DNA of 64,000 nt from assembly GCA_032622095.1 (NCBI GenBank), contig CP136061.1, forward strand, positions 93,307,345 to 93,371,344, written 5' to 3'. Shown one piece after another: positions 13,179 to 23,594 of the stretch. The notes below the pieces were generated by a model. That model saw only the letters and a list, made by a program, of their open reading frames with translations, was not told the origin of the DNA and did no database searches. How positions within the stretch are numbered: the first letter of the stretch is position 1; each line of letters opens with the position of its first letter. Made by a program: the position numbers and the translations under genes. The stretch comes from Siphonodentalium dalli (taxonomy: Eukaryota; Mollusca; Scaphopoda; Gadilida; Siphonodentaliidae).

Positions 13179-13549
13179 GACTAACACGGCGGTTTTTTTT
13201 TGGTTTTTTTGGGACCCAAACATCGTGTCAAATATTTTCTATTACTTCCATGCGGCTTTCTGTGACATATAATATAATGTCCGTAGAAATGTATATCTAT
13301 ACACGCAGAGCTAGCAACTGGGATATTATATAGCAGGTTGAACGTATATGTCACTACAATTTCGACTAACACGGCGGTTTTTTTTTGGTTTTTTTGGGAC
13401 CCAAACATCGTGTCAAATATTTTCTATTACTTCCATGCAGCTTTCTGTGACATATAATATAATGTCCGTAGAAATGTAGCTCTATACACGCAGAGCTAGC
13501 AACTGGGCTATTATATAGCAGGTTGAACGTATATGTCACTACAATTTCG
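13179..13549. repeat. 185-bp tandem duplication (two units)
   Basis: Unit 1 starts at 13,179 and unit 2 at 13,364, both with GACTAACACGGCGGTTTTTT. They differ at only a few bases (for example GCGGCTTTC against GCAGCTTTC). Minus-strand frames of 75 and 62 codons in the two units are the same chance frame copied; they show no motif. Fresh local duplication. Confidence 0.88.
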
Positions 13550-13591
13550 ACCAAAACTTACAGTCGAATTACAAAATAAATAAATATACTA

Positions 13592-13696
13592 CGGCGTGTA
13601 TAGTACAATTTGACCACAGAAAATGATTGACGGACTCGGCTTCGCGTCGTCCTACAATCAGTTTCTTTGTGGTCAAATTCTACTATACACGACGAT
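13592..13696. repeat. Imperfect hairpin, about 105 bp
   Basis: CGTGTATAGTACAATTTGAC at the left pairs with GTCAAATTCTACTATACACG at the right; the inner parts AAAATGATTG and CAATCAGTTT also pair. The centre is GC-rich (CGGACTCGGCTTCGCGTCG). Possibly a tiny foldback element. Confidence 0.7.
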
Positions 13697-13869
13697 GCGC
13701 TGTGTGTTTATTTCTTAGATATAATATATTTTAGAAAATTTCCTGAATATGAAATAATACGTAGAGTTGAAATCCATGCCAGAAAACGATTATAACAATT
13801 AATATCGATTTTATTTCGACATTAATTCATTATAATGTGACAGGTATAGTAACAATTTGTGGGAATATA

Positions 13870-14326
13870 TGTGACCCGCCATATCAAATCCAGTCGTAAG
13901 TCGGAATTTTTTACCCTGTGCCAATGCATTCTCTTATATATGCGAGTCGACCATAGGTCGCCTCGCATATATAACAGAATGCATTGGCCTAACAATTTTT
14001 TATCATTTTTTTTAAATAAATGTTTCTTACAATTTTTAGGACATAAAATAAAAAACATCCATTAACCTGCAGGGAGCCCCACACATATATAGAAGCATAT
14101 AGAAGGGTGTCGTCTGCTCATGTTTGTCTGGGGCTCTGTATGGGTGAAATTATAAAATTGTTAAAGAATACAAGAAAAAATCATTAAAATTGTAAAACAT
14201 TGTTAGGCCAATGCATTCTCTTATAGATGCGAGGCGACCTATGGTCGACTCGCATATATAAGAGAATGCATTGGCACAGGGTAAAACAATCCCGACTTAC
14301 GACTGGATTTGATATGGCGGGTCACA
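13870..14326 (+). mobile_element. Family B hairpin MITE, copy B2
   Basis: TA on both sides and ends TGTGACCCGCCATATC and its complement. Two hairpin modules and the B core (AAATAAATGTTTCTTACAAT; GGAGCCCCACACATATATAG) are intact. Some arm substitutions, for example ATATAACAGAATG in the right arm of the first hairpin. Confidence 0.9.
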
Positions 14327-14792
14327 TATTTGTTATTATTTTAATTTTTTTTAGATAGAAGCCTCCAGCGTGGTGCTCCGAACGAATGCGAGCCGCAAAC
14401 TGTCTCAAATTGATTGTATTTATCGTAATGTTAAGTGCGAATCAAGTAGACAAGACCTAGAGTGTAGCACGTGCTTATTTTCAATAATTAAAATAACTTA
14501 AAAAAACGCAAATATAAAAGACGGTCGCGAATATTAGGGACCATTATTGATCGACATATAATTATTTCAAAAATATTCCAAATAAAATCTATATTAATTG
14601 ATAGACGCGTTTCCGGTCAGGGCTCTTCAGTTCATATTTAATATTTCATATCCAGGAAACTATCATGTTGCGGAAGAGATAATCCATCTTTAACAGAATC
14701 GATTTCCGACTAATGCACGCAAGTGATTTTCTGAAGCAGCAAATAATTGACATGACGTGCTCTTGGATTGCTATGACCATGGCTACGACTAT
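14327..14792. other. No feature recognised
   Basis: AT-rich spacer between MITE B2 and the hAT element; nothing recognised. Confidence 0.5.
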
Positions 14793-15943
14793 CAGGGATG
14801 TGGCTAGAGGGTCTCCGTTGGGGGTGTCCACCTTGGGAAATTCCAACTGCACCCCCCCCCCCCTTGAGTCGGAATCACACCAACACAACTTTTTGCATAA
14901 TTCCATTTGCACCCCCCCCCCCCTTGAATCAGAATCACAGACCAAACACAAGTTTTGCATAATTCCAATTGCACCCCCTTGCACATCAGTCCTCAGGCCT
15001 AATATCCTATGTGTTCATAAACTATGTTGTTTTATATGCCCGGTATAAGAAAATTCAGATACTTTAACCTGAGAATTGCATAAATCCTAACATCTAGTAG
15101 CCTACTCCAGACAAATGCACACGGCTACGGGTAAGACACCAGGACATTATGTCCGTCCATGTTTGTTCAGCCCGGTGTGAGAAAATTTGGAAAACTATAC
15201 AAGAAAATCGCAAATCCTAGCATCTAGACTGGCCTCAACTGAAGCTTCCCTAGTGTTGGATTTCAAATCTCATACTCCCTCTTAGGTTGGAAAATTCTCC
15301 CACTGATGACCATTTCAGTCCAGAAGTTTGACCGAATGTACTAAACAATTGTTTTGTTAAACTAATTAGCAGTTTTGTATTGGTCACGGGGGAGGGACAG
15401 TGACACACCGGGCCGACCATGATTCGGCCCGGTGTTCGAAAAATTGAAATCTGAACAAGAAAATCGCAAAATCCTAGCATCTAGACTAGCCTCAAGTCTT
15501 CTTAGAGTTGGAAATTTCAAACCTGACACCCCCACCCCCACTTAGGTTGGAAAATTTCCAAATGATGACAATTCCAATGACAATGTTGACCAAATGTATG
15601 ACAATATTGTTTTCTTAAATTTAGTAGCAGTTTTGACTAACCACGGGGGAGGACCAGGACACAAGCTTTCCAAGTGTTGGAAATTTCCAACCTGTCACCC
15701 CCCTAAGGTTGGAAATTTCCAACTGATGACCATTTCAGTCCAAAATTTTGACAAAAAATAGGAAAATATGCAAATATTGGTCCAAAAACAATTAATTCCC
15801 CCCAATATATTGTTTGAAAATCAAACGACAAGAACATTTTCAACCATTGTTGGTGTGAAATGAAATTTCCAACTGTTGAAAATTTTGACCAAAGTTGGGG
15901 TGAGACACCCCCCCCCCCCACACCCCCTCTAGCCACATCCCTG
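14793..15943. mobile_element. Non-autonomous hAT-like element, 1151 bp, perfect 8-bp TSD
   Basis: Ends CAGGGATGTGGCTAGAGGG and the complementary CCCTCTAGCCACATCCCTG. The 8 bases before (14,785-14,792) and after (15,944-15,951) are both ACGACTAT. CAGGG ends with an 8-bp duplication are the hallmark of hAT transposons. The interior has no transposase; it holds C-runs next to GAGTCGGAATCACA-like repeats at 14,850-14,990 and three to four diverged copies of a unit containing AGGTTGGAAATTTCCAACTG and GATGACCATTTCAGTCC at 15,290-15,880. Frames inside it are not supported. Confidence 0.92.
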
Positions 15944-16671
15944 ACGACTATGACTATGAGTATTTATTTATAACTCGATACATGTACATAATAATGGATA
16001 CATATAATTTAACAATAATGAGTTATCGCGGACAGCATAACCAAGAAGGCTGTCTTCTCCGTGTCGTCCCCTGCCGTTCCTACATCTTTCGCACATTCGA
16101 AAAATCAATAGAAAACGTCAAAAATGATTTCAAAGATGGGGACTCATTTAATATGTGTGAGCAGACAGACATACGATGCATCCCCTGATAACTCTGATTC
16201 AGTTTACTGACAACGCTGCATCATTTTACTGACAACGCTCACACATATATTGCTTCCGGATTTCTCCATCTAATCATCTGGGGATTAGCAAATTGACTGA
16301 AACTACGCCAGGAATAAGAAAATCATCTCCGGTGTAATCCCAGAACGCTGATCTGCGCATGAAGTCAAATTCGTGCCAAATGACAACGGGAATTGTTTTG
16401 GATTCAGTTGCGTAACTCGGCATGACAAGATTCCGTATATAATGTGATTTAATCAGATTGTGCAACTACAATCGCCGAGCGATGTGACAACTCGGAAGTG
16501 ATTTAGAACAGGGATTTAAGTTTTAATCGGAAACGCGGGATCCTATCATCTCTGTTGTGTGATTTTAAGGTGTTAATGTCCTTCTTGTGGCTGTGTTGGA
16601 ACGAGTGCAAGTACCAGCGCTTATGAACGTGAATCATCAACAACAGCAGCAAAGACACCACAATCAGTGTT
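15944..16671. other. No feature recognised
   Basis: Contains a 68-codon frame at 15,982-16,188 without motifs and a short local repeat (TTTACTGACAACGCTG / TTTACTGACAACGCTC near 16,202-16,240). No supported gene. Confidence 0.45.
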
Positions 16672-16830
16672 ATAATCAAAATCACCATCATCTACACCAT
16701 CGTCATCAGCAGAATCATCGTCGTCGTCATCGCCATCATCATCATCATCATCGTCATCATCAACCTAATCATCATCAGCAGCAGCATCATCGTCGCCATC
16801 ATCATCATCGTCGTCGTCGTCACAGCATCA
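16672..16830. repeat. CAT/CGT trinucleotide microsatellite
   Basis: Runs of CAT, CGT and CAG triplets for about 160 bp. One frame across it encodes almost only His, Arg and Gln. This is a low-complexity tract, not a convincing protein. Confidence 0.9.
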
Positions 16831-16881
16831 TAGTCAACACCATGATAATCGGTTTCACCATCATTGTCATCAAATAGCTAA

Positions 16882-17140
16882 CCCTTTCATGACTGGAGCT
16901 TCCTGAAATTTTGCGAAAACCCTGTGCCAATACATTATCTTATATATGCGAGTCCCCCATAGTCATCATCGCATATATAAGAGTATACATTGGCCAAACA
17001 ATATAAATATTTACTGTGTAAGCCACACGTTCTCTTATATACATTTACGCGAGGCTCCATATGGGATACTCGCTGTATAAGATAATGCCATGGCACATGA
17101 TCTTTAATGCTACACGAGCGCAGCTCCCGTCATGACATGA
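16882..17140. mobile_element. Family C hairpin MITE, copy C1 (TTAA-target type)
   Basis: Left boundary CTAA then CCCTTTCATGACTGGAGC; right end AGCTCCCGTCATGACATGA then TTAA. It holds two diverged hairpin modules whose tips differ from families A and B (TCCCCCATAGTC and CTCCATATGGGAT). The outer sequence is family-specific (AAATTTTGCGAAAACCCTGTG). About 255 bp. Confidence 0.82.
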
Positions 17141-17432
17141 TTAAATGGTCCGAAAGGGACATCGTTAATTAAAATAGGTTGACAACTATATATATACATG
17201 TTAATATCAATTGCATATGCTTAATTTGTACGCCATAAATATACTTCTCAAAGTGCTCAAGAAATTGTCGTCCAAAATAATTCAACTTATGCGAAAAGAT
17301 GTCAAGAAGGATGTTCTGCTTCTGGGTAGAATAAACACACTCTTTTATTGGGAATTTTCGGTCTCGTGGTCCGAACAGGTTACAATTTGTAGTTACAATA
17401 TAATAAATTGGAGTCCGTATACACAAAATTAA

Positions 17433-17853
17433 AGGTACTCAATCCGATCAGACGCTCTTAAATTACTATTTCTTTGGCTTCGGAGGTAAAAAATATTTGA
17501 TTCGGGTCGAGGAACCTACCCATCAAAGCTCAGATTTATCAGATATCGATTTTTGAAGTTTGTTATTTCAATTGTTTGTGGGCCAGAAGCACGGGTCAAA
17601 CGGACGGTCTTGCAGATAAAGATGGATAACTCTAAAATCAAGTGGTAATAATAACCACTTGATTTTAGAGTTAAACATCTTTATCTGCAAGACCGTCCGT
17701 TTGAACACGTGTTTCTAGCCGACAAACAATTGAAATAACAAATTTCAAAAATATCTGATCACTCGACTCGATCACTCGACTCGAATCAAATATTTTTTAC
17801 CCCCGAAGCCAAAGAAATAGTAATTTATGAGCGTCTGATCGGATTGAGTACCT
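17433..17853. mobile_element. TTAA-flanked foldback element, 421 bp, nearly all inverted repeat
   Basis: TTAA at 17,429-17,432 and 17,854-17,857; ends AGGTACTCAATCCGATCAGA and complement. The arms are about 190 bp each and meet in the centre at AAGTGGTAATAATAACCACTT, so the whole element can fold on itself. The arms include CTTTGGCTTCGGAGGTAAAA and TCTTGCAGATAAAGATG. The right arm has an 11-bp local repeat (ATCACTCGACTCG twice). Partial copies lie at 9602-9704 and 25,251-25,492. Confidence 0.9.
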
Positions 17854-17972
17854 TTAAGAACTGTCAGGCTTACGCTGATATCGGATTGCGTATAACCAGA
17901 GTCATACGTTAAATAACGTGTCTGTATGTTACCCCAATGTACCCCAACTTGCGGACCCACATTCCTCCTTAA

Positions 17973-18228
17973 TCCTTTCATGACGGAAGCCGCGTCGGTG
18001 CAGCATTAAAGATCATGTAGCAATGTACTCTCTTATATATGCGAGTGTCCCATATGGAGCCTCGCATATATAAGAGAATGTATTGGCTAACAAGGTCAAG
18101 GTAAATATTGTTAGGTCAACGTATTCTGTATACATGCAAGGCTCCCTATGTGGGACTCACATATATAAGATATTGCATTGGCTTGCAGGGTTTTCGCAAA
18201 ATTTAAGAAAGCTCAAGTCAACAAAGGG
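17973..18228. mobile_element. Family C hairpin MITE, copy C2
   Basis: TTAA at 17,969-17,972 and 18,229-18,232. Ends TCCTTTCATGACGGAAGC and TTGACTT-like right end closing CAAAGGG. Two hairpins with tips GTGTCCCATATGGAGC and GGCTCCCTATGTGGGAC, and the linker CAAGGTCAAGGTAAATATTG shared with other C copies. Confidence 0.85.
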
Positions 18229-18232
18229 TTAA

Positions 18233-18589
18233 TAAATCTGACTGTTGTCCACCTGTACTAGGTTAACCGTTTTACAGTTAATATTGTTCGTCGTCGTGTA
18301 AGAAGAACTGCGCGAAGTATAACACAAACTGGTCCACTGAACGCAAATGATAAATTACAAACAGTTCTTTGAGAGGTTCTGAAACATACATGTACGAAGT
18401 CCATATATAAGTATATCACATGCATTCTAATTTCATCCGGTAATGCGAAAAAAACTAACCATTACATGTAACTAGAATAGAATACAATCGTGAATGTTAA
18501 ATGACGTAAATATTGGTATACTCTATAGTAGGTAATTTTTCGAGGCAGTTGCTGACTTGGGAGACATTTACAATTTATGATCATTTATT
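18233..18589. other. No feature recognised
   Basis: Spacer between MITE C2 and the CT/TA microsatellite. The motif CAGTTGCTGACTTGGGAGAC near 18,548 is echoed at 19,739 (CAGTTGCTGACTTCTGAGAC), just upstream of the GPCR, suggesting that the microsatellite-rich block is flanked by a short direct repeat. Confidence 0.45.
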
Positions 18590-18637
18590 GAACTCTGTCT
18601 CTCTATCTTTATATCTCTCTTTCTCTCGTTCTCATTT

Positions 18638-18702
<65 letters not shown>
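18590..18702. repeat. CT and TA microsatellite
   Basis: A CT-rich tract ending in (CT)n, followed directly by (TA)n. Confidence 0.9.
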
Positions 18703-19490
18703 TAGAAGGTGACCCGACTTCGTCCGGGCTTTGACCTTGAATTGACCATTTTGAAGGTCAAGGTCAGGTGGGGTCAAACACCAACACCCCAAAAATGGTG
18801 GAAATCGGCCCAGCGGATACCGGGAAATCGGCCCAGCGGATACCCTATGCATCAAATTTCGTCCGTAAAAATCCGCCAGTTTAACCCGATTTGATTTCCA
18901 CTCAAGTATATAAACGCGCCTCATATACACACGCTCATTAATTATCAAGTTTCAACGTTAAGATAAATTACCATCGGTGCCCGAGATATCGCCAAGACGT
19001 CTGAAACAGTCAAATGCATCGGCCGGTTAAGCGTTAACGTGATCTAACGTTATGACCTCTAACGACGTCATAGAAGTTACGCATTGTTTTTATCCCGATG
19101 GAAGATAGTACCACTTCTTCTTGATAATTGAGGCAGATAACTAAAACGGATACATACGCATTATATATCGTTGGAAAGAGGAAACACGAAAGATTCTCAC
19201 AGTGTAATTATTATGACTACCATTTTATTATTCGCGCTGTTTCGAATCGATTTGTAAGCACCGAACTCAAATGAAAGTCCCGTAACACAGCGTAAAAACA
19301 GATTTGACCTCGGCACGTGAAAAGTTGACCTCGGATCTGAAAATTAATAGGCCCATGCCACCCCCCGGCCGAAAATATCCCCACATACCAAGCTTCATCG
19401 AAATCGGCTCGGCCGTTTTCAAGTCCATCGCGATCACACACACACACACACACACACGGACACACACACAGATCTTCCAAAATATATAAT
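18703..19490. repeat. Dispersed repeat between two microsatellites, class unknown
   Basis: Begins after (TA)n with CTAGAAGGTGACCCGACTTC, then TTGACCTTGAATTGACC. A doubled segment reads AAATCGGCCCAGCGGATACC at about 18,806-18,845. It ends with AAGCTTCATCGAAATCGGCT, CGGCCGTTTTCAAGTCCATC, an AC tract and TATATAATAGATATA. This layout, with a CCAAGCTTCATCGAAATCGG type of tail followed by AC and TA tracts, recurs in many invertebrate genomes, but I cannot assign it to a class. The frames in it are not supported. Confidence 0.6.
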
Positions 19491-19536
<46 letters not shown>

Positions 19537-19650
19537 GTCTCTCTATATATCTCTCTCTGTCTCTCCCTTTATATCTCTCTCTTTCTCCCTCTCTCGCTCT
19601 CTCTCTCACAAACACGCACTCTCTCTCGCTCTATCTTTTTACCCCCCCCC
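19491..19650. repeat. TA and CT microsatellites with a C run
   Basis: (TA)n at about 19,493-19,533, CT-rich tracts to 19,640, then a C run. Length likely polymorphic. Confidence 0.9.
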
Positions 19651-19783
19651 CCTTTCTCTTTATTTCCCAGAATTTGGAAGAGAGAAAATAAAAACCCACA
19701 CATGGAAATTGAAATTGATGGAAATTTTAAAGACAGAGACAGTTGCTGACTTCTGAGACTCATGATACAATTATTAAAACTGG

Positions 19784-19803
19784 TTTTTCTTTTATCTTTC
19801 CAG
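19784..19803 (+). promoter_or_regulatory. Candidate 3' splice site upstream of the GPCR
   Basis: A pyrimidine-rich tract TTTTTCTTTTATCTTTCCAG ends in AG at 19,802-19,803, 38 bases before the ATG. It suggests a 5'-UTR intron with the whole coding region in the next exon. The branch point and the upstream donor were not identified. Confidence 0.5.
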
Positions 19804-19841
19804 AAGTTGTAAAGATACGACGTCACAACTAACTCACCAAG

Positions 19842-20912
19842 ATGGATGGGGATTTTAAAAATGACACCGATGACAACAGGACGTTCATACAGCTTCAAGA
19901 ATATGGCTCGGGTGGAGCGATTAACACGGTTAAGCTGGTTCTCATGCCTATTCTTGTTATATCAGGGTTCACAGGGAACTCGCTGTCGCTGGTGGTGTTT
20001 ACAGCTACGCCCATGCGTAACTTCTCGTGTAGTACATTCCTAGCTGCGCTTGCTGTTGTTGATAACCTCTTCTTAGTTAACATTCTGTGCATATGGCTGG
20101 ACCTTAACTTCCAGACAGGCATCATGACGACCAACGTTGCCTGCCAGGCGGTTGTGTTCGCGTCATACACCGCGAGTTTCATGTCCATATGGTTCGTCGT
20201 ATCGTTAACAGTGGAACGATATATTGCCGTCTGCGCACCGTTTTACGCATCTCGTTACTGCAACAAATCACGCGAGAAAATCGTCATCGTTGTCATAGCA
20301 GTATGTGCTGTTCTGATATACAATTTCGCATTGTGGACGCCGTCAGTATTTGTTCAACATGGGCAGGTCGTATGCATGCCTAAGAAAGAGTTCTTCAACT
20401 TCACAAGCATTATGGTGATCGTCGACACTTTCGTAACTGGGTTGATTCCCCTCGTTATAATGATTTTCACCTCGATTCGAATCATTGTTAAAATATACCA
20501 GTACGAGATCAGAAGAAACAGGATGGCAAACCTGACGACAAGTACAAACAAATCATCAACACGTCCAGATGCCCCAGCTGCGTTCTCGCAGTACCAACGC
20601 AAAATAACGAGATTACTGATGCTGATTTCGATTGGGTTCCTATTGTTTATTTTACCCGGACATGCGCTCCGGTTTCGTGTATTGTTCGCGAATCTTTTCA
20701 CGATTCAAATATCACATTCTGCCGACATACGGGTACTACACGAGTCATTCCAGATGTTGTACTATGTGACGTTTTGCATGAACTTCTATCTATACGCTGT
20801 TTCCGGAAAATTCTTCCGAAGGTACCTGTACTCACTGTTCTGTAAGAACAAACAGAGGACATACCAATATACGAGTGTGTGTATGACTAACCAAAAAACA
20901 CCGCCGAAGTGA
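19842..20912 (+). CDS. Rhodopsin-family neuropeptide-type GPCR, intact single-exon ORF
   Basis: This 356-residue protein has seven membrane segments and is a plasma-membrane receptor acting through heterotrimeric G proteins. Seen: two N-glycosylation sequons before TM1 (N7-D-T, N12-R-T); GNSLSL in TM1 (45-50); LAALAVVD in TM2 (67-74); C101 at the top of TM3, which can pair with C178; ERY at 125-127 in place of DRY; TM4 with W165-P167; P203 in TM5; a basic third loop; LP at 271-272 in TM6 without the usual CWxP; and NFYLY at 314-318 in place of NPxxY. Basic and cysteine-containing residues follow TM7. These variants occur among invertebrate peptide receptors (FMRFamide, TRH and related types); the ligand cannot be told. 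The start is the first ATG of the open frame and leaves a short N-terminus without signal peptide. MITE A2 begins about 100 bp after the stop. Confidence 0.93.
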   Translation: MDGDFKNDTDDNRTFIQLQEYGSGGAINTVKLVLMPILVISGFTGNSLSLVVFTATPMRNFSCSTFLAALAVVDNLFLVNILCIWLDLNFQTGIMTTNVACQAVVFASYTASFMSIWFVVSLTVERYIAVCAPFYASRYCNKSREKIVIVVIAVCAVLIYNFALWTPSVFVQHGQVVCMPKKEFFNFTSIMVIVDTFVTGLIPLVIMIFTSIRIIVKIYQYEIRRNRMANLTTSTNKSSTRPDAPAAFSQYQRKITRLLMLISIGFLLFILPGHALRFRVLFANLFTIQISHSADIRVLHESFQMLYYVTFCMNFYLYAVSGKFFRRYLYSLFCKNKQRTYQYTSVCMTNQKTPPK

Positions 20913-21016
20913 GGAGACTGTTCGCTGAAGTTACGTCGAATTTGCCATTTCCCGAGACTCCGACGATGAGGCTAACTAGAATCCCCCAAACGATGATTAT
21001 TATCTCCGAAATTTAA

Positions 21017-21398
21017 CCCTTTACCCAACAGAACGGCCCTGTGCCAATGCATTCTCTTATATATGCGAGTCGACCATAGGTCGCCTCGCATATATAAGAG
21101 AATTCATTGGCTTGACACATTAAAAATTATAAAATTGTTAAAGAATGTAAGAAAAAATGGTAAAAAGTGTTAAGTGTTAGGCCAATGCATTCTCTTATAT
21201 ATGCGAGGCGACCTATGGTCGACTCGCATATATAAGAGAATGCATTGGCACAGGGCATAACTGTAACCATCACAATGTGGTCAATGAGCCGGTTCCAATG
21301 ATATCCATATTTGTATGGTTTTATTGAGACAGACCCAAGATAATTTAGGCTGTTGCAGCTTTATTTGGCCGTTTTTGACCGGTTTGTTGGGTAAAGGG
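21017..21398 (+). mobile_element. Family A hairpin MITE, copy A2
   Basis: TTAA at 21,013-21,016 and 21,399-21,402. Ends CCCTTTACCCAACA and TGTTGGGTAAAGGG. Two hairpin modules, with a short spacer (TAAGTGTTAGG) before the second. The right TTAA is shared with element C3. It may supply 3'-flanking sequence to the GPCR transcript. Confidence 0.9.
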
Positions 21399-21402
21399 TT
21401 AA

Positions 21403-21657
21403 CACTGTCATGGCGGGAGCTGCGCTGGTGCTGCACTAAATATCCTGTGCCAGTGCATTCTCTTATATGTGAGAATATCGCACAGGGAACCTCGCATATA
21501 TAAGAGAATGCATTGGCTTACAAGGTCAAGGTAAATGTTATTATGCCCATGTATTCTCTTATATATGCGAGGCTCCACATGGGAGACTGGAATATATAAG
21601 AGAATGCACTGACACAAGGTTTTCGCAAAATTTCAGGAAGCTCCAGTCATGGAATGG
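21403..21657. mobile_element. Family C hairpin MITE, copy C3, abutting A2
   Basis: Starts directly after the TTAA that ends A2; right TTAA at 21,658-21,661. Ends CACTGTCATGGCGGGAGCTG and CAGTCATGGAATGG. Two C-type hairpins (tips ATATCGCACAGGGAAC and GGCTCCACATGGGAGAC) with linker CAAGGTCAAGGTAAATG. Confidence 0.88.
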
Positions 21658-21661
21658 TTAA

Positions 21662-22990
21662 CCTGAAACGGAAGTTTACACTGACCAATGTTTTGTTTGT
21701 GATCTTTATTGAGCATAAGAATTGTTTGTCAGCTTAATATGTGTATCTCTTCCCTGAATGTGCTAAATCCATTCAGGAGTATAAAATAATTTAAATAGAT
21801 AGACCAGCCAAGAGGACCAGGAGCTTATATCGCTAGGAAATTTCGCAAATTTGTTCAACCAATTGGGACAGAAATGTGGCTATTTTCTTTTTCTTTTTCA
21901 AATTACAGTATTCATTGTGATGTGCTTCTTTTTCGCTTTAAAATCTATTTTTAAACAGATACTTTTACGTTAACTATGTGCAACATCTAGACTCGTATTC
22001 ACCAATTGGCTTTATATATAGTCCATGTTGGCCGGGAAGTTCTTTTGGCCATTTTTGTTTTGCCATTTCTGATTTGTTTGCCATTTTTCAGACAGTTTGG
22101 CAAAATTTTAATAACCAAAATAAGGGGGTCATCGAGAAAACAGAATCTGAAACAAAAATATAATAACACACGCACTGACATAACTGAAAACTTGCGAGTT
22201 GGAAATGCGTACCGATGGGAACCGCAAAAATTGAAATAAGTCTAGTCGACAATGTATATCAAAGCAGTAACGTGTTGTCACTTGATTAGGAAATACACCA
22301 TTCTAGCATTTAATCATCGTTCGTTTTGATAGGTAAACATGTGTAAATTTAGATAAATTGTTATTATTAGACATGCGAGCATTAAGGGTTTCGTGGCGAT
22401 CTGATGATAATTTGATAGGCGATTTTTGCGGATTGTTTTTTTTTTATTGGAATAAACAGACATCAATGAATGAATGTAAATACAGACAGGGTACATGCTA
22501 TTATAGATAAAGTTACATTCTTCCAATTCTCTCACATCTCACATTTTTTGCGGATTTTATCCGGTGAGTGTTCGCGATTTAGTCGTGAGGCGGTGTCGAT
22601 AGATGGCAGTTTGTTTGTGCTTGATTGACGGGAGTTAAACCGACGGCTCGTGTTGGGTTGTTTGCCTGTGGAAGGCTTTGACGTAGCGGAACGGTTGACC
22701 TAATCTGACCTAATCACTAGACTCAAATTCTCCGCAGATCTTGTGAAAATAAATCAGAAAACACCCAGCCATTTTACGTGAATAATTCATCAAAAAGCAA
22801 TATAAATATAAGAAATTAATGTAGTGGGTGTGTGTGTTATTGGGGATATATGACACTGTTGTCATCGCGGTTCACAAAATGTGCCCGAACGACCTCAGCA
22901 GCGCCGTATCCCACAATAACACTAATAAAACTACCAGGTTTATAACATAAACCTAATTGTTGAATACGAGCATATACGTTCCTCTTGTGT
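21662..22990. other. Long stretch without a recognised gene
   Basis: Overlapping short frames at 21,978-22,239 on both strands show no motifs. A phrase like GTTTTGCCATTTCTGATTTG resembles low-complexity TTGCC repeats but is not a clear copy of the hAT MITEs. Nothing supported. Confidence 0.4.
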
Positions 22991-22994
22991 TTGA

Positions 22995-23248
22995 CTGTGT
23001 TCATGGCGGGAACTGCACTGGTGCAGCATTAAATATCATGTGTCAGTGCATTCTCTTATATATGCGAGTCTCCTATATGGATATTCGCATATATAGGATA
23101 ACTCCTGGCTTACACGATCAAGGTAAATATTGTTAGGACAATGCATTCTCTTATAAATGCTAGGCTTCCTATGGGAGACGTGCATATATAAGAGAATGCT
23201 TTGGCACAGGGTTTCTTAAAATTTCAGGAAGCTGCTGTCATCGAACGA
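22995..23248. mobile_element. Family C hairpin MITE, copy C4
   Basis: Left boundary TTGA (mutated TTAA) then TTCATGGCGGGAACTGCACT; right boundary TTAA at 23,249-23,252. Two diverged C-type hairpins and the linker GATCAAGGTAAATATTG. Confidence 0.8.
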
Positions 23249-23594
23249 TTAATGGAATAGTAAATGTTCACAATTATTATCGTAGATATGTTGCTATTGT
23301 TGTTGAAAGTGTAGCCAGTAACAGAGTGGGCATCTTTAATGAAAACTAGGAATTTGTCGACAGGCCAAGCTTGTAGTTGTGCTGTTGTTTTTCCAGTTGT
23401 TGTCATTTCTTCTTGAGATACTTTTTAGATGTACTGATAGTTCATCTTACCCCTTCGTTACTGAATGGATTATCCCATCACTTGTACGAATGTCTATTAT
23501 TCATCTGGAGGGGGGTTCATGAAATATGAGCAGTCGGCAGACATAATAATTGATAATATAAGTGTAGACATAGTCGTCCATTGGTGGGAACTGT

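Noticed and set aside
16587-16877. 96-codon His/Gln-rich protein
   Set aside because: Pure translation of a CAT/CGT microsatellite.
18513-18734. 73-codon frame with SLSLSLSL and IYIYIY
   Set aside because: Translation of the CT and TA microsatellites.
19895-20701. Minus-strand frames of 97 and 115 codons
   Set aside because: Antisense shadows of the GPCR.
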